The translations under genes were made by a program, and so were the position numbers. 64,000 nt of DNA, taken from positions 558,001 to 622,000 of the forward strand of contig WHUZ01000018.1 of the NCBI GenBank assembly GCA_015179045.1, in the 5' to 3' direction. The notes under the pieces are model-generated. The model searched no databases and had not been told where the DNA came from. It saw only the letters and a program-made list of their open reading frames with translations. Shown here piece by piece: positions 39,108 through 51,473 of this stretch (the first letter of the stretch is position 1; the number at the start of each line of letters is the position of its first letter). The stretch is from Kalaharituber pfeilii (lineage: Eukaryota > Ascomycota > Pezizomycetes > Pezizales > Pezizaceae).

Positions 39108-40293
39108 TTGCTACATATTACCGTAAGCCGCATGCAAGAATTCTTACAAGAGTGTGGTGCTTTAAGTACATAAAGCTGCATGCACCAAGCTTCCATAAAG
39201 CTTCTTGAGCATGTGGCAGATGATCTCGCTTGCTATATGGCTCGGACAATATTCAGGTGAGTTTGAACTGAATCCATCCTCTATACAGGTAGGCAATAAT
39301 ACCAGCAAGAAAGTTGGAATTGAAGGACACTTGAGAATATATTTCTATTCGATTTGCAGAACTGCTAGTAGAAGTTCCCCTATTAGCAAAACCTGTTGGT
39401 ATTTATCACCTGAAGAGTCCATCTATCAAATCAACCTGTAACCTGCATACATACAAGTAGGTACTAGTACTCCGCATTACCAGGGCCCGCTTGTTTAGCT
39501 AGTCAGCGTCGTACGTCTGGTTACGAGATTATGTTTTAGTTTTGATACATGGGATGTTTTTCTAGCCGACCTCTAATGTTTCTGGAAGGCATTAACCCGA
39601 ACACTACTACTGCGAATAGCAACTCAGATATCCACTTGTTGGTGACTAGATTAGATGCTATCTGAGATCAGTGCAACAAAAGTACTTCACTACAGTACAG
39701 AGTGACCTAGAAGACTCTGAATGGGAAGACATTGCAATGGCGATCGGCTATCTACGATGGCGGAGATGGGCACCCGCCGCCTCAAAATCCGCCGGTAAAG
39801 TGCTTGTAATGCTCGGTACATCACGAGACTAGCTCGGTACTCAATGGCATGAGACTGGCATCACTTGGCTATGGCCATTCCTTAATACCTTGCTTTTTTC
39901 GTTTCTTTTCTTTTTTTTGCTGGTCCTTGAGTTTTCGCTGGCAGGCCGTCGAACGACCATCGCGCCGAACTATGCTCAGTACTGGGCGTGACACGCTGGG
40001 TAGGAGCGTCGGCGACCGCCGGGGCCCTGTCAACAAGCAACCGGAAGGGGCAGGGTAGCCCAATTACTTCGAACCACTTCCAAGAACATCCGTCGCTGCA
40101 ACACCAAGCTAGCCAAAGCTGCCTCGCCCGCTCGGGATCTTTGAGCTAAGTTTATCGAGTATATAATCAGCAGAATATCCCGCAGCTAGAGAACTCCATC
40201 CCTAGTCGGCCAGTGTTCTTGATCTCTTAATCCCATCTATGCATCTTATCTTATTCTGCAATTGAATATCTCCCAAGCTTATTACTATTCGCC

Positions 40294-41373
40294 ATGTCCC
40301 AACTCTCTGCAGCTCGCTATGGAAAGGTATAATCAATGCCTGCTATTTTCAACTATACTGTATGCTGACCGTATCTTAGGATAACGTTCGCCTCCTCAAA
40401 GTTGAGAGGGACCCGAATACCAAGATCCACATTGTCACAGAGACAACAGTATGCGCCCTGATTGAGGGAGATATCAATGTCTCCTATACCAAGGCCGATA
40501 ACAGCTGCGTCGTTGCTACAGACTCTATCAAGAATACTATTTATAGTAAGTGGTTTCCCATTGATTCCCGATTTAATCATCAAACTTCAAACTAATACTA
40601 TCACAGTTCTTGCCAAACAAAACCCAGTCAATCCTCCAGAGCTCTTCGGTGCCATTCTCGCGAACCACTTTGTCATGAAGTACAAGCACATCCATGCAGC
40701 TCATGTTGAGATTGTCACCCATAGGTGGACCCGCTATGACGTGGATGGCAAACTGCATCCTCACTCATTTCTCCGAGACGGCATTGAGACCAGGAACGTT
40801 GAGGTGACCTGCAAGGAAGGCTCCGGAATTTTCATCAAGTCAGGAATCCAAAACCTTACTGTCCTCAAGAGTACTGGCTCTGCCTTCCATGGTTTCTACA
40901 GGGACGAGTTCACTACCCTCAAGGAGACCTGGAACAGGATCCTTAGCACTGATGTCGATGCCACGTGGGAATGGTGCTTGTTTGCCAGCCTTGAGGATGT
41001 CCAGAATGGTAAATGCCGCTTCACCAAAGCATGGGAGAACGCTCGTACTATTACCCTCAGAACCTTTGCTCTCGACGACTCTGCAAGTGTACAGGCTACC
41101 ATGTACAAGATGGCCGACCAAATCCTGGCAGTCACTCCCGAAGTCTTACATGTCGAGTACAGCTTACCAAACAAGCACTACTTTGAAATTGGTAAGTTCA
41201 TAGTGTGTTGACTCACTCCATTGGGTTCAAAAAGGAAGCTAACTATTTCTGGAGATCTCTCCTGGCACAAGGACCTACAGAACACCGGCAAGGATGCTGA
41301 AGTGTACGCTCCCCAGTACAACCCTAACGGCTTGATCAAGTGCAGGGTCTCCCGTGCCAAGGCCAAACTTTGA
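40294..41373 (+). CDS. uaZ: Urate oxidase (uricase), peroxisomal
   Basis: Four exons: 40294-40326, 40380-40545, 40607-41191 and 41255-41373. They total 903 nt, 300 residues, the normal uricase length. It oxidises urate with O2 to 5-hydroxyisourate and H2O2 in purine breakdown. Family motifs are plain: ARYGKDNVR with the catalytic-type Lys11, VATDSIKNTIY with Thr58, NPVNPPELFGAILANHF, HAAHVEIVTHRWTRYDVDGK, GFYRDEFTTLKETWNRILSTD and NKHYFEIDLSWHK with the conserved His. The protein ends in AKL, a type 1 peroxisomal targeting signal. Introns are 53, 61 and 63 nt, the first with a GCTGAC branch. SINE-like copies lie about 1.6 kb upstream and 0.6 kb downstream. Confidence 0.97.
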
Positions 41374-43584
41374 ACTAAACCCCTTACCCTCAATAACGAA
41401 TACTGTACTGCATACAATTATGTATACAATATATATGGACACGCATAGGGCTTAATATGGTTACTGGCGTTTACCTCAAAGGAATTTTTGTTTATTATGA
41501 TAGCTATATTGCCTATCCAAATCGTCATATATTCTTTTCGACTTCAGGGGTTCGGAGGTGTATAATAGAGGCAGTTCAGGGTAACTCCCGCACTGAGAGC
41601 AAGTAGAGTAGTTCATATATTCTGGAATTGAATTCCGCGACGGGGATGCAATTGACGGTAAATCTGCCACCATGTGTGTTAAGCTCAGCGGCGGCGATGC
41701 AGGTGAGGGAAGATTTCAGTGTGCTCAGTAGAAGTTGAATTGAACAGTGGAGAGGCAGTTAAGGGTAACTTATTCAGCGTGCAAGTTGAATTGCGAAGCA
41801 CAGACAGCTGAGGATCAGAAGGCATTGATTGCAACCAGACCAGTCGCCTCACACCGCCACTTCTGGTTACCAACCAGCCAGGCTGTTATCGTACTTATCT
41901 AGAAAAGTAGCAAAATCAAGAACAGGTTGCCCTGGTTCCATTAGAATAGAAACCTATGTAACCGGGACCATCTTTTAGAAAGATGCTCGACAACCCCCTT
42001 GTCCTACTCGGATTCGAGCCAGGGCCCTCAATTCTATACCTCTCCATAGCACTTGTAGCAGCATTTCCACTTCACCAAGCTATAGGGTAACTACACCCCC
42101 TCTTGAGCCATCCCACCGTCCCACCTCGCAATATTCCACCCGCCCCACCGCCCCCACCACTCCCCAACAGCCCCTCCGGCGGACTCCTTCGACCACTTCA
42201 GCAGCCACTCCAGCAGCCACTCCGATGGCCCCCTTAACGGCTTCTCGGATAAACACAAATTACTCTTTAATAGGTCAACAACTCCCATGTACTTGTCTCT
42301 TTTTTTTTGTGTGTGTGTATGTGGCTGTCTATCAATTTTTATACCCATTGAAGTTTTATATAAATGGCATTAATCTTGTGATCAATTGGTGGGTACATGG
42401 AGGCCTAAACTTACGGGTTGGTACAAGGGGGCTTTAGGCGGGACCAGGGGTATAAAATGCGGAAGAATCCCTGGCTTCGCTGGGTGTGAATTCCAGAGCA
42501 AGAGGTTGTGTTACCTCTCAACAAAAAATCCGGGGAGTGCAATTGCTGGCAGCATTGTGCCTTAATGCTGTAGGTATATGGGGCTTGTAGGCACACGGAG
42601 ACAGTGGGAACATGACAGCTTCAGACGGACCAGGTATGTCACATAGTCGGCGGAGGAAAGGTGACTGAATTTGTTGCCGAATTCCAAGGGGTCAGTCGCT
42701 GCCTCTTAAAAACAATCAATCAGTGGGTATTACGAGGGGTTTGGCTTGTACTAGGGCTCTAATCCTACAGTGGGAACAAAGGGTTTCCTCTATGAGTCGG
42801 AGGAATTGGTGGGCGTACGGTTTTCATTATTATCCATTAACTCAATTCGACTGGGACTAGTATATAGTCATCGGGACGGAAGTTACCACTGGTGTAGGTA
42901 GGAAAGTTAGGTAGCCACCAGGTAGAGGTCCGGAGGGATGCTTTGGGCAACCTGGCTTAGTACCTGCTTCATATTCTTTCCCTTTTGCTGCATACTTAAT
43001 TTCATACGCAAACCCTTGTGAAAGTTCATTGATGCAAACGTTTTAAAACCATATCCAATATCTTTTGTGCATGAACTATATATATACTACGGATTTATAA
43101 GGCTCCTGGCGTAATGACATCTGTAGTGACGCGTTACCCTCTGTTTCACGTGACTATATGTTTGCTCACGTGATTGAGACTCTGCAAGGCTGCAAATCGG
43201 TGATTGAAGGAAATATATATTAGATCTCTAGGAATGCAATTGCGATATAGATTGTTGCGTCATACTTGTTACTGTCTGTAGTTTGATGCTAAGAGGTGAC
43301 CAACACTCGCTGATTCTCGAAACAGAGCCGTCAAACATTTCTTCGTGCGAGGCGTCAAATGCATTGCATCAGAATTTATACTTTGTTTCGCAAGTATTTA
43401 GGCATCCAATAAGAGTCATTACAACGGATACGTTAGCTACATTTCAGGTACTGTAAGTTTGGTTCACATACCAGTTTCGCTGCACAGGTAGTTTCAAAGT
43501 TTGGGATGTAGCAGAGCAAGAGAGCAACCTGATTGAAAGAACAACTACATAACCAATGTCTCCTTCTATAGTCCATCATTGCAG
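41374..43584. other. Intergenic region
   Basis: Apart from the SINE-like copy B I see no coding signal. Two short direct repeats, GAGGCAGTTCAGGGTAACT at about 41567 and GAGGCAGTTAAGGGTAACT at about 41752, lie about 185 bases apart. The part just before 43585 may hold a first exon of the decayed CCS1 copy: QFRCT can be read ahead of a plausible intron near 43494-43584. Confidence 0.5.
41968..42080 (-). mobile_element. tRNA-derived SINE-like element, copy B
   Basis: On the minus strand this reads, in the same order as copy A, an A-box-like segment CTTGGTGAAGTGG, the block AGAATTGAGGGCCC, a B-box-like segment GGCTCGAATCC and a terminal hairpin CATCTTT-CTA-AAAGATG. Stem bases differ from copy A but stay paired. 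Copy B is shorter between the boxes and is inverted relative to copy A. Confidence 0.65.
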
Positions 43585-44602
43585 TCCATATGACCTGCAA
43601 GAGCTGCATCAAGTCAATATCAGATGCGCTTAAGGCAATGCCAGATGAGTAATTTTCTTGGACGCCGGACTTTCCTCCCTGGATAGAATGAAGTGTCACA
43701 AATATATATTGAGACTGGGGAGAAATGTCAAGTGAAAAAAAGCAACGTAAATAAAGTATGATGAGGATCTGGCGAACTTTGAATTACCACAGGAGTTGAT
43801 AAGGTGCAACTTGACCTTGATAGGTAATTGGTAGCTGTTGACGGAACAGGTACATAGATGTCATGCAGGGAGAGGGGCGGCCTGCACCCATTTCAAGGCG
43901 TCTGTGAGGGCGTCGTGAGCGGTGAAGATGTACTGACCGTGCATGCGGCAGAAGGACATCCAATAATTTTTCATCTTGAGACTTTGGCACTGACGTTTGG
44001 CAAAGCCTGACCTCCAAGGATCGTATCAGCTATTTCCAGCCAACGGGATGAGATGCCATCCTTCGCGGCAGTGGTAGCCCTAACCGAGCAGCTGTCTGTA
44101 CCCTTGAGACACATGCTCCCAACGTCAAAGACCCTGTTTGCGGGTTCTTATCATGGTACAGGTTTCATCAGAAGTCATAATCATCGACATTGCTGTCCGA
44201 GGGATTCCGCACGGAACCTATTCTGCAACTATACGCTAGTGAGGGGGGCATTTCCCGGGGTGCGGAGACAACAGGTGGGGTATGGGAGGGATATCAGGAA
44301 GGTGCGAGGGTGATCTTGGGACTATAGAAGTTGATAAAGATGGAATTGCAGGAGTGCTCCTGGATAAGAAGATTGCTATCTGGGAATTGATTGGCAGGAG
44401 CATGGTGCTTTCCGGACTGAAGGGTACCAATGACGGCTGGGCAGAGAACGAGGCGTTTGAGGAAGATACCGTGGTGGGAGTCATTGCGAGCTGTCATGTA
44501 CTCTCCTTATTAACGCTGACCTAAAACATATCAAGGCGTGCTCCTGCCTAGGAATGATTATGGGACGAAAGAAAGGATCTGGTGCAGAAGGGAATGACCT
44601 GA
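43585..44602 (+). pseudogene. ccs1: Decayed copper chaperone for SOD1 (CCS1)
   Basis: Pieces of a whole CCS1 gene read in order on the + strand. They are: the HMA metal site MTCKSC (43590-43607), KSISDALKAMP, GVDKVQLDLDR then a TAA (43825-43827), LVAVDGT, PPRIVSAI, DAILRGSG after a TGA (44049-44051), AAVCTLETHAPNVKDPV, VRGIPHGTYSATIR, ISRGAETTGGVWEG, GDLGTIEVDKDG, IWELIGRSMVLSGLKG, DTVVGVIA, a CSC motif (about 44537-44545) and WDERKDLVQKGMT ending at 44602. CCS1 loads copper into Cu/Zn superoxide dismutase; its HMA site, SOD-like middle and CxC tail are all represented. The copy is broken by nonsense codons and at least four frame changes (near 44035, 44145, 44237 and 44301). A likely intron donor at 43645 also reads AT instead of GT. 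Introns are still present, so it is not a retro-copy. No protein can be made from it as it stands. Confidence 0.85.
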
Positions 44603-46943
44603 GAGTTGTATGATGCCATACCATAATGACATGACATACCCAACATTTCTCTTATACAGAATCATTCACTAGAGGCTGCGCAGTTCAGTGATATAACATA
44701 CAAAGGCTTACATGAATTGAGGGCAAGGCGGTACGAAAGGTCATGAAGGAAAGGCTACTATACGAAGCAGCCAAACTAAATCTGTGGTGCATCGTGTTTC
44801 TAGTCACTTTGAATGGGTTGCACAGGGTGAACTTGGGTTCTGCAGCTGCCAATACTAGTAGTAATAGTATCCTCGTTAATGCTCTCTAGGCACATCGTTT
44901 GCCACAAACCAGGCGTTACAGTTTTGGGATGTAAATGTTGAGGTACCTTGCATATAAAATTCAAGAATCCCAATTTTCTTTTGGTCACATTTAAGGAGGA
45001 TGCTCTGGAAGCTTCGGCGTGGTGATAAGAATAATGGGCACCAATGTTCTTGAAGAATGCAAGAAAGCAAGTCTGCTTATGCCTTACACTTGTGTCGGAG
45101 AGGAAACAGCCTTAAGCAAAGGGAAACATGGACAGCCCTGCGGGGTAACTTGTGGATTGATGTTTTGAACTGACCGTATTCCGCAACGCAAGCGCCGATC
45201 GCAGCTTCAAGTTGTGGTCAGCTTCGGGACATGGATCCTCTTACGTTGCATGCGTTTCAGGTGCCCCTGAGACGATCTGAGCCAGCTTTGAATTGATTGC
45301 AACCAGCCAGCAAAGGGGGGTCGACTCGCGCGTTTCGTGCTGTTGGAGTTTATGCAGGAACAAGCGCAGGCATGAGTCGCTTTAGCAACGGGCTCGTTCT
45401 GGAAGCACCGCTCGTCTTCCACACATGCCAGCTATTTGTACATCAGCATCTGGACGTTCAAGAGAGAAGGACTGCACTGTACTATGCCGGACAAGATTCA
45501 AAGGTAAGTGCCGTTCTTGAGTGCTGTCAGAGAGGCTGTGACAAGAAAACAGCAGTATGATAGCATGCAGGGTCCCTCCTTCTTGTCCGCAAGCGCCAAT
45601 GCCAGCCGCCACCCCCACCCCCACAGGGCCAGCTGGAGCTAGCACGCGCCCAGACACATGCCAATGCTGACGAGCTGCGTGTGCTCGGCATGCCGGCCTG
45701 CAGTTATTGCAGTCGATATAACAGCCGCCTGGCCTGCGCGGGCGCAATATGATAAAAGAACGCCGGAAATGCAGACATAGGCAGGTGCATTTGCGCACAC
45801 AGCCATCTCCGCTTCCGCTTCTTCTGGCCTGTTCTCGTACTGCTGCCCTCTCTGCCCGGCCTGCGCGGCTTGCCACCTGGGCAAATGCTGGGCTGTGCGG
45901 CCATCCCCCGTCCGGGTCGCGCATTGGGCCGGCGCCAGCCACGGGTCCAACAGCCTTCTGCAGTGGGTTGGCCCGCTGCTGTATGATAGCTGCCAGTTGC
46001 TCCAAGGGCTCCAGGTACGCAGGGACAATCACCTGGTGTGTTTGTCCCTAACGAGTAACACCCTGTACTGTCGCATATTAATAGAAAAAGCCCGCCCCTC
46101 ACATCGTGAAGCCTCCTCCCCCCCTCCGCCTCCCATCCCCCATCCCATCCCATCCCCCGTATCCTCCTCGCGCATGCCTCTGCGATTCTGTTCGAGGTCA
46201 ACCCTGTCCGGAAACTCCTCACGCTCAACGCCTCCCCTTCCTTGGTGTGACATCTGACTGCGATTCCACTATCAGAGTATTGTCACTTACGCCCCCGGAA
46301 TTTGGTCAAACCACTGGTCATCTCCTTCACCCTTCCCCCGGCTCAGCAGCATTTCTGAACCTTGAGGCCCTGCTCACCGTCCCTTCTTCCTCTGGTGCCC
46401 CCCATCGTAAGCGCCCTCAGCACAGCAGGACCCATATTAGTCGAGGAGGCCGCCCAGGAAGTAAGCCTGCACCACCTCAGTCCCATCGCTTGTTTCTTCA
46501 GCCCTTTCGTGAGTCCTGTTTGGACTTCGTTACTTTTCTTTTGTTTCGTCCATCTTTACATCTTACATTCTATTTACCGTCGCTCTTTTCCACTCTCATC
46601 AACTCATTCTTTTTCAAAGAATATCTCTTCCAGAGCCATTCAAACTTGCTAATACAGATTGTTTCCCGTCGACTAGATCACCCTGGTGGTTGCTCGTTCG
46701 CGACATCCAGTCGTTTCATCGATTCATCAAACAAAAATAGAAGAAACTGCCATCATTATTCTATCATATCACAGAACTGCCGGCTGGCCTGCGCAAATTC
46801 ATACTATTAAGTAATTCTATTCTCGCCATCGCCAAAAAATTTTGAATTGAATAAGCACCGTTCGCTTTCGGGCCGTTCACGGCCTTCCGCATTTCCAAAC
46901 TTCTCTTTGCCTGTGATTATTTCAGCTATCTGCAGCACTCAAG
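44603..46943. other. Intergenic region and likely noxR promoter and leader
   Basis: A GC-rich island lies at about 45580-46000. It is followed by a pyrimidine-rich + strand (about 46090-46700), typical of fungal promoters and 5' leaders. Overlapping open frames on both strands here (for example 216 codons at 45382-46032 minus and 234 codons at 46106-46810 plus) have no domain and are treated as chance. Confidence 0.5.
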
Positions 46944-48946
46944 ATGTCTTTAAAACAGGTAAGTGTTTTCGGAGGCGGTGGAGCATGCAGAAGCGACACT
47001 AACAGCAGTGTGCATTAGGAAATCGAAAGCTGGGTTGAGGCGCTAAATCACTACGATACTCAAGACTATGAGCAAGCACTAGCCGTCTTCGAGGCCAATG
47101 CAGACACATCAAAGATCTGGTTTAACATCGGAATGATCTATGCAACTCTAGGCGAGCATGAGCGAGCTGTATGTCTGCTTTTTCCTTTGGAAACACTCCC
47201 AAACCTTAAATTATCCTTAATATAAACTAACGGAAGCTTAATTGTCTAGGTTGAGGCATACCAACAAGCTACGAAACTAGACCAGTTTTTGGCAATTGCA
47301 TATTTTCAGCAGGGAGTGTCGAATTTCTTGCTCAGTGAATTTCAAGAAGCTCTGGCAAATTTTAATGAGGCGTTACTCTACTTGAGAGGGAATACATTGA
47401 TTGATTACGAACAGTTGGGCCTGCAGTTCAGGTTATATTCATGTGAGGTGCTGTTCAATAGGGGGCTTTGCTATATTTATGACGGGCGAATGGAGGACGG
47501 GATGAAGGATTTAGAATATGCGTCGAAGGAAATTCAGGTGGAGGATCATAAGGTTATTAACGACGCAATCGAAGAGAAGGCAGATGTAAGCAGGTTGCAG
47601 TTGTACTTTGGATATTTACATGCTGATCTGATTGGGTAGGGCTACACGGTCTTTTCAATACCCGTTGGCATCATCTACCGGCCGAATGAATCGAAGGTAC
47701 GGAATGTGAAGGCTAAGGACTATCTTGGGAAAGCAAGGTTGGTGGCAGCTGCGGATAGAGCAGATGCCTTCACTGGATTCACTGGAAGTGAGGTCAAGAA
47801 GATGGTAAGTACCCTTTTCTATTCAGATTGCTTGAGACTGAAGTTCTGTGTTCATTTCCTTTGCAGCAAGAAGGAGAGTTGGCTCCTAAGGATGATCGTG
47901 CACCAAACGAGATTTCTTGGGCCGCTACAAACCTCGTGAAGACAGATTTGTTGAGGAACCGTCCCTCTGCCGATATTGCCGCAACTGTGACTAGAGATTC
48001 TCCAAATGCGCCGAGCTTCCCCCCAACACCCCCACCAGAAAAGGATGCGTCCGGGAAGCCAACACGTAGCAATACTACTACCTCGCGTGCCAATTCCGTT
48101 CGCCAGCCTCCAGATCTTCGAGAACGACGCAGAGAGGAGTCACGGGATCAAGACCGTGAGAGGGAGGAGCAGCCGCAGTATAGTCCACCTGCACGTCGTG
48201 GTACTATGCGTGACACGCCTCGTCGCTCAGCGTCCTCAGCATCCCATAACAATCCATCGCGCAGTGGTACGGTCTCATCGAGACGTAGGCAGCAAGAGAG
48301 GATTAACGAGTACTCGGGCGGGGAAGAGCAGTATGAAGATGAGTTGTACGATTTGTACGCGGAGCCACCAAGGAGAGGGAATACAATTAGGAGAGGGCCA
48401 TCAAAAAGGGTGCCGCAGAGGAGGTATGACGATGAGGAATACGCTAGTGATGCATATGAGGGGTCGTCGTTAGATGAAGATGAATTTGAGATGCTTGATT
48501 CTAGGAGTATGAGAATTGGGGGTTCGAGAAGGGCTCCAGAGATTAAGAAGGTGAGTTACAGTTATTACTTTCAATTTGATTATAGGGAAATTCGTGTACT
48601 GATGCGTTCGGGAAATAGTTTAAAGTCAAATGCCACAGTGGCGACGATACTCGTATGATCATGATCAACGCTAATGTCGACTTTGACGAGTTTGTTGTGC
48701 GGTTGAAGGACAAGTTTGGGTTTAAGAAAAAGGTTAGATGCAAGGTTAAGGATGAGGATGGGGAGGGTATGATTGGGTTGGCAGATCAGGAGGATCTGGA
48801 CATGGTTATTGCGACGGCAAAGAAGAATGCGAAGAAAGAGAGATTGGATACAGGAAAGATTGAGGTGGGTTTTTGTGTTCCTTCTCACATATATTATGGG
48901 ATTGTGGTCCTAACTTTATTATCAGGTCTGGGTGCAAGAAGTCTAA
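46944..48946 (+). CDS. noxR: NADPH oxidase regulator NoxR (p67phox-like)
   Basis: Seven exons: 46944-46958, 47019-47168, 47250-47585, 47640-47804, 47867-48550, 48619-48864 and 48926-48946. They total 1617 nt, 538 residues, all in phase. The first coding exon is only 15 nt (MSLKQ). Residues about 5-165 form TPR repeats (WFNIGMIYATLGEHERAVEAY, AIAYFQQGVSNFLLSEFQEA). An activation-domain-like motif YLGKARLVAAADRADAFTGF follows at about 195-214. A long disordered R/S/P-rich region then leads to a PB1 domain, about 451-532 (FKVKCHSGDDTRMIM, DQEDLDMVIATAKK). There is no SH3 domain, as in other fungal NoxR proteins. NoxR activates the NoxA and NoxB superoxide-producing oxidases with Rac; the PB1 domain pairs with Cdc24 or Bem1. 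These enzymes control hyphal growth, fruiting and host contact. Confidence 0.95.
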
Positions 48947-51473
48947 ACACTGGTCCTCGTCAGTGCGGTGTCTGATACCAGTGGATACGTTACCGTTGTT
49001 AACGACTATTCCTGCTACAAACTTACGATGTTCATGTCCCCATTTCTTCTACAGACCTATTGTCTCGTTTTATGGCTCTATAGTTTCCTTGTTTGCTTCA
49101 CTTCTTGGGCATTCTTCTACCTCCCGCCTATGTTGGCCCATTTTGTGCGGCGTTAACCTTTTGCACTGGACCTACGAGTCTATATATATCGTTCTTTTTT
49201 GTTGTTTTTTCCCCTGTCTTTTTATTCATTTTGGGCCTACACTTACGACTCGTGGGTTTCTTAATTTGCTAAACTTTTTGTTTATATGTTTGATATTGTG
49301 AACTGATATACAATGTACGTTTTGTGTTTTTGCTCATCTTTTTTTTATTTAATTATTTTATCTCACTTTCCCGATAATTCCTTAGTTTGTGGTTTGTGTA
49401 TTGTGATGTGATGACTATAAAACCATTAGCCTTTTCTTTTGTGTGAAATGTTTCGCATTGTACACGTATGTCAAGGGGGAGAGGGCAGGAGGTAAAATCA
49501 TGGAGAAACGTACAAAATACCCTTGGAAAAAGAAGGATTGTTCTAGATGAGAGCTGCAGCCGTTCGGTTTGTTTTGAATGTCATGTTTGAATGCTTTGGT
49601 ATTGTTGAGTAACGCTGATCGTGAATTCTGAAACAGTTGAACGTTTTAATCGGTAACCAGCCTGCAGCCTACAAAGCTACTTGTTTCACACGTTCGGATG
49701 CATTCAGAGAATGCATTTTTGTTACACTTTTGGAGACGCACGCGTCCCTACACACTAAGTTCACTGTAAAACTGACATTTATTACCAACATTTCAAATAT
49801 GTACGTACTTAGTATCTCGAACAATACATTTGCGATCGTGTTTGTATCCGCAACTCTCTCAAACTTGATGCCTGCGCTGCGTTCAGGGTAATGCCTTCCT
49901 GGCCCTCTGCCGAGATAAGTCGACAAACCTGTTGACAAAAGCCGAGGTCTTTCTCAGTTCAGTTGGCACGTTTCCCTCTTCTCCTTGCATCATAAAGACT
50001 GTTTTCAAAGAAAATTATAAAGTACAATGCAGGCCTTCAGAGAGTGCAGAAAACAACACAAGGAAAAGAGAAGAAAGAAAGGAAAGGTTTCTCAATCTCA
50101 GTTTTCCATACTTAATGAATAAATTAGTTAGCATTGGTTAGTAATTACCATTGGGCGCCTAGGTACCTAATACACAACGTGTATGTAACGTAAAGATATT
50201 CGTATCACCTCAAGCGGCAGAAGTTGTCTGCTGGATGGCTGCACTGGGGGCAGGGTTACTACAAGGGGTCAGTTTGATAATCTCCTACTCAGTATCCGAG
50301 TCACTCAGCGCAGCGTAGCTCAGCACCGCTCAGCTCGCAGTCGCTCGCATTAAAATCTGCTAATTTTATCTTTCATAGTCGAGACCTCAGATCAATCAAT
50401 TGATTAAAATTGATCAACACAAACAAACAGTACTGTGGATTTTCGCCGTCACTCATTGCGCTATAAGCAAGCCATGGCGATCCCTTTTTAGTGCACGGCA
50501 GTATTGCCGCTTAAAGGGTTATATAATATGGGGTTATATCCGTAGGCGGTTGGGCAAGATTATACCTAGCTAACTTTAGTGCTCGGCTATTTGAGGCTTG
50601 GGAAGCATGTGATCTACGGGAGCAACGTTAGCCGTTACCCTCAACACGTATACCTAACCTTTATAATTAGAGAAGCTCATTGCTTTTAAAAAAAAAAAAA
50701 AAAAAAAAAAGAGAACCCTAAGTGATGCTAATTTTTTTTTAAAATTCTTTTTGTTCTGAATCATTCCCGGAAAGCTGGAAACAATACTTTCCCAATAATC
50801 AGTTAACACTTGTCCTAATAACATATATGAATGTGAGATTTGTAGGTATATACGTTCAATATCCCATTTCCATCTACAAACCCATTCATTACCCACTACA
50901 TCAAACATCAACATCAATCTCAGAGGCGATTTCCAAAGCCGCAATACCCCACACCTAAAACAATTACCCTATTCCCAAGCGGGATAATAGATGAGCAAAA
51001 TCAATATAACAATAATATCCGAATACAAAACTGCCGTATCATCAAGTATATGTAAATTCAGGATGAGAAGCCCACAACCTCTCTATTTTCCCATATCATA
51101 TCCTAATTCAACCAAACCCATATTCAGAAACATAAAAACAAGACTTAAGCAACACATCTCCCAAGCCAGTCCGAACATGATAACGAGAGGCAGAATTTCA
51201 ACAAGGAATAAATGCCACAGCGACGAAAAGGCATAAAAAATATTAGTCAAAATGACACAAGAAAATGTAAATAAAAGGGAAAAAGCGGCGAGATGCTAGA
51301 AAGCAAGAGTACAAAGTAATAACGAGAAGCATAAAAGCAAAACAAACGCGTCTCTATTCTTCCTTTTCCCACCGCATAATATATCAAAGCAAATTAGCTT
51401 CCATCAATGTGTGTATGTATGTATGGCATTAGTTTGTCCTCTCAACACTCAACGCCATACGCAGAAAATATTA
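48947..51473. other. Intergenic region between convergent genes
   Basis: It holds the T-rich 3' UTR of noxR (about 49190-49370) and, on the other side, the A-rich + strand (51240-51470) that is likely the 3' UTR of the minus-strand stress-protein gene. A 23-base A run lies at 50688-50710. No gene supported. Confidence 0.5.

Larger units (their letters stand above)
37635..40293. other. Intergenic region with repeats
   Basis: This 2.7-kb region separates the minus-strand Rictor-like gene from the plus-strand uricase. Apart from the SINE-like copy and the hairpin repeat listed separately, I see no coding signal. The 69-codon frame at 39849-40058 just upstream of uricase has no domain. Confidence 0.5.

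Noticed and set aside
45382..46032. 216-codon minus-strand frame upstream of noxR
   Set aside because: GC-rich promoter island with open frames on both strands and no recognisable motif.
46106..46810. 234-codon plus-strand frame just before noxR
   Set aside because: Pyrimidine-rich leader sequence gives Pro/Ser/Leu/Phe bias; not in frame with and not spliced to noxR.
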